64,000 bases of DNA from Litoreibacter roseus (GTDB taxonomy: Bacteria; Pseudomonadota; Alphaproteobacteria; Rhodobacterales; Rhodobacteraceae). The notes under the pieces are model-generated. The model saw nothing but the letters and a program-made list of their open reading frames with translations. It was not told the origin of the DNA and searched no databases. The number at the start of each line of letters is the position of its first letter. Positions within the stretch are counted from its first letter, which is position 1. The stretch spans positions 124,001-188,000 of the forward strand of contig NZ_BLJE01000006.1 of NCBI RefSeq assembly GCF_009811795.1. The letters are read 5' to 3'. A program made the position numbers and the translations under genes. Positions 62,678-64,000 of the stretch are shown here, one piece after another.

Positions 62678-62699
62678 ACGGCGCCTTCGGGCGCCGTTT
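62678..62699 (+). terminator. terminator after the entericidin-like gene
   Basis: ACGGCGCC/GGCGCCGT stem (62678-62685/62690-62697) with a TTCG loop, then T-rich sequence. It is 27 bases after the stop of the small gene and also lies close to the stop of the opposite gene. Confidence 0.8.
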
Positions 62700-62718
62700 C
62701 TCGTTTCAAGCCAAAGAT

Positions 62719-63444
62719 TTACTGAGCTGCCAAGGCCGGCGGTTCACTAGGGTCTTCGCGGTTCGGGTAGACCAGACCCGCTGAGATAACCAGCTTCGCT
62801 GCGTCCTCGACGCTCATATCCAACTCGATGACGTCAGATTTTGGCACAAACAAAAGAAAGCCCGAGGTGGGGTTCGGGGTCGTCGGCAAGAAAACAGACA
62901 CCTTATCCACCTCATCGGGGACGCGTCGCGCGATTTCGCCCTTTGCGTGCGTGGAGATGAACGCGATGGCCCAAAGACCCTTACGGGGGTATTCGATCAG
63001 ACACGCCTTTTCGAACGATGTTTCCCGCTGGGAAAACACCGTCTCTGAAATCTGTTTGAGGCCGGTATAGATTGATCGCACGACCGGCATCCGCTCGACA
63101 ATGCTTTCACTCCATCTGAGGAAAGAGCGGCCCAAAATACCTTTGGTGACCCACCCGACGATGACGGTGAAGAGCAAGAACAACACGACGCCCACACCAC
63201 GGATGTTCACCGAGACATCCTCGCCGAAGTAACGCTGGATCAGAACTTCGGGATGGTATGGATCCGGCACGAACGGCAGAACGAACCCATCAACCCAGCC
63301 AACGACAGTCCAGATCAGGTATGCGGTCAGTCCGATCGGCGCGATAACGACAAGTCCGGCTAAAAAATTGCCGCGCAATCTTGCGAAAAGACCGGGTTTG
63401 CGATGCGGACGCGCCGCTTCTTCTAGGGCATTTCGGTCTGGCAT
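62719..63444 (-). CDS. DUF502 membrane protein
   Basis: A 241-residue protein with two membrane segments (about 25-55 and 82-100) and a long polar C-terminal region. The DUF502 pattern is NFLAGLVVIAPIGLTAYLIW, then GRSFLRWSESIVERMPVVRSIY and FLPTTPNPTSGFLLFV. The family is unknown, widespread in bacteria and plants (COV-type). It is convergent with the entericidin-like gene. Confidence 0.88.
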   Translation of the reverse strand: MPDRNALEEAARPHRKPGLFARLRGNFLAGLVVIAPIGLTAYLIWTVVGWVDGFVLPFVPDPYHPEVLIQRYFGEDVSVNIRGVGVVLFLLFTVIVGWVTKGILGRSFLRWSESIVERMPVVRSIYTGLKQISETVFSQRETSFEKACLIEYPRKGLWAIAFISTHAKGEIARRVPDEVDKVSVFLPTTPNPTSGFLLFVPKSDVIELDMSVEDAAKLVISAGLVYPNREDPSEPPALAAQ

Positions 63445-63472
63445 AAGATTTGAGCTGCTACTTTATATGATT

Positions 63473-63494
63473 AGGTAGAACCAACGTTCTATCT
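63473..63494. repeat. inverted repeat upstream of the DUF502 gene
   Basis: AGGTAGAAC and GTTCTATCT, with a 4-base spacer CAAC, form a 9-bp arm pair with one G-T match. It lies 29 bases before the DUF502 start and could be an operator or hairpin. Confidence 0.4.
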
Positions 63495-63560
63495 ATGGGG
63501 AAGGTTTCAACCTGACAAGACAGCGGGCGCGGATCGGGTCACATTCCGGGCGCAGACATA

Positions 63561-64000
63561 TCATTCCTTGCACAATTCTGTAGCAATCCTGCTGGCAAGA
63601 CGGGCATTGTTCAAAACGAGCTGAATGTTCGCCTCCAGCGATTTGCCATCGGTTAACTCAAAGATACGCTGCAGCAAAAATGGCGTGACGGACTTGCCCG
63701 TGATCTTTGCCGTTTCGGCCTCGGTCAGCGCCTGTTCGATCAGGGGTGAGAGCGTATCGTGGGGGATCTCATGTGTTTGCGGGATCGGGTTGGCGACCAG
63801 TTGACCTCCGGGAACACCCAGTGCCTTTCGCGCTTGGTGAGCCTTCGCGATGTCCTCGGCGGTGTCCATCCGTAAGGGCGCGTGAAATTCGGACGTCGTG
63901 GACCAGAAGGCAGGCAGCATGTCTTGCCCATAGGCAATGACGGGTACACCCAGCGTTTCCAGCACCTCCCATGTTTTTGGCAAGTCGAGGATGGCCTTTG
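63561..64000 (-). CDS. psuG: pseudouridine-5'-phosphate glycosidase, N-terminus beyond window
   Basis: C-terminal 146 codons of PsuG (indigoidine synthase A-like), which breaks pseudouridine monophosphate to uracil and ribose 5-phosphate. The frame runs in from base 64000 with KAILDLPKTWEVLETLGVPV. Other family stretches are FHAPLRMDTAEDIAKAH, GGQLVANPIP and TPFLLQRIFELTDGKSLEANI. The N-terminal half, which holds the active-site lysine, lies outside the window. A pfkB-type kinase partner (psuK) is not visible. Confidence 0.9.
   Translation of the reverse strand, partial: KAILDLPKTWEVLETLGVPVIAYGQDMLPAFWSTTSEFHAPLRMDTAEDIAKAHQARKALGVPGGQLVANPIPQTHEIPHDTLSPLIEQALTEAETAKITGKSVTPFLLQRIFELTDGKSLEANIQLVLNNARLASRIATELCKE

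Noticed and set aside
63478-63489. LexA-type site GAAC-N4-GTTC before the DUF502 gene
   Set aside because: Alphaproteobacterial LexA uses direct repeats (GTTC-N7-GTTC); an N4 palindrome is the Gram-positive form and no SOS gene is adjacent.
1-64000. Insertion sequences, prophage, integrons or CRISPR arrays
   Set aside because: No transposase, integrase, phage structural gene or spacer-repeat series was seen, and gene order is that of a conserved chromosome.

Overview
The window is about 60% GC chromosomal DNA from an alphaproteobacterium of the order Rhodobacterales (roseobacter group). The evidence is the dusB(nifR3)-ntrB-ntrC-ntrY-ntrX-trkA-trkH-hfq-hflX gene order, an NtrC without the sigma-54 loop, a fused ispDF, a B12-dependent ribonucleotide reductase, a magnesium-type HemB, a TRAP transporter and a tandem pair of Lin0512-family genes. 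Coding density is high and most neighbouring genes overlap by ATGA/GTGA/TTGA. I saw no insertion sequence, phage, CRISPR or rRNA; there is one tRNA.

Layout. 1-4513 (minus): a PpiD/SurA-type foldase cut by the window edge, then fabI, a LysE exporter, gpt and an aminotransferase in one tightly coupled run. 4669-7443 (plus): pdxH, a two-domain cold-shock protein, a DUF192 protein, tRNA-Pro(UGG) and a solo LuxR-type regulator. 7444-12095: nrdJ behind a long leader with two NrdR-type boxes and a folded 5' RNA, then a tiny zinc-ribbon gene overlapping its stop, then a heavily folded 3' region ending in a terminator. 12153-14105: a Rieske oxygenase with a coupled 70-residue protein and a secreted EF-hand peptide. 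14230-16800 (minus): ilvI-ilvH (acetolactate synthase) under a textbook attenuator with a leader peptide carrying Ile-Leu-Val-Val-Ile-Val. 16957-24521: two Lin0512 genes, then a Cache-type two-component system divergent from a TakP-like TRAP transporter.

24534-31042 (minus, mostly): VOC protein, bpt, RDD and DUF2852 membrane proteins, amtB, pncC-like gene, pgpA and ispDF. 31203-43099 (plus): the nitrogen-control, potassium-uptake and Hfq/HflX block. 43152-56056: DUF2177, an Ntn-hydrolase of the penicillin acylase family, a SYLF protein, hemB, mfd, a Bcr/CflA exporter, a DsbA-like protein, an acyl-CoA synthetase-like enzyme and a divergent XRE-cupin regulator. 56045-60228 (minus): an AqpS-ArsC-like arsenic pair, a CsbD-like protein, then a patatin and 3-hydroxybutyrate dehydrogenase suggestive of polyhydroxybutyrate turnover, and an unknown protein. 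60428-64000: a predicted orphan small RNA, a family 5 binding protein, an entericidin-like lipopeptide, a DUF502 protein and the C-terminal part of psuG.

Themes. Several genes serve nitrogen and amino-acid balance (ntrBCYX, amtB, ilvIH attenuation). The most interesting non-coding elements are the ilv attenuator, the nrdJ leader and 3' region, and the small RNA at 60428-60503. The most interesting protein oddities are Hfq with Gly in place of the conserved Sm2 histidine, NtrC and NtrX without GAFTGA (NtrC also with an altered Walker B), and the large DctM. No wholly new multi-gene system is evident; the window is mainly a core-genome segment.
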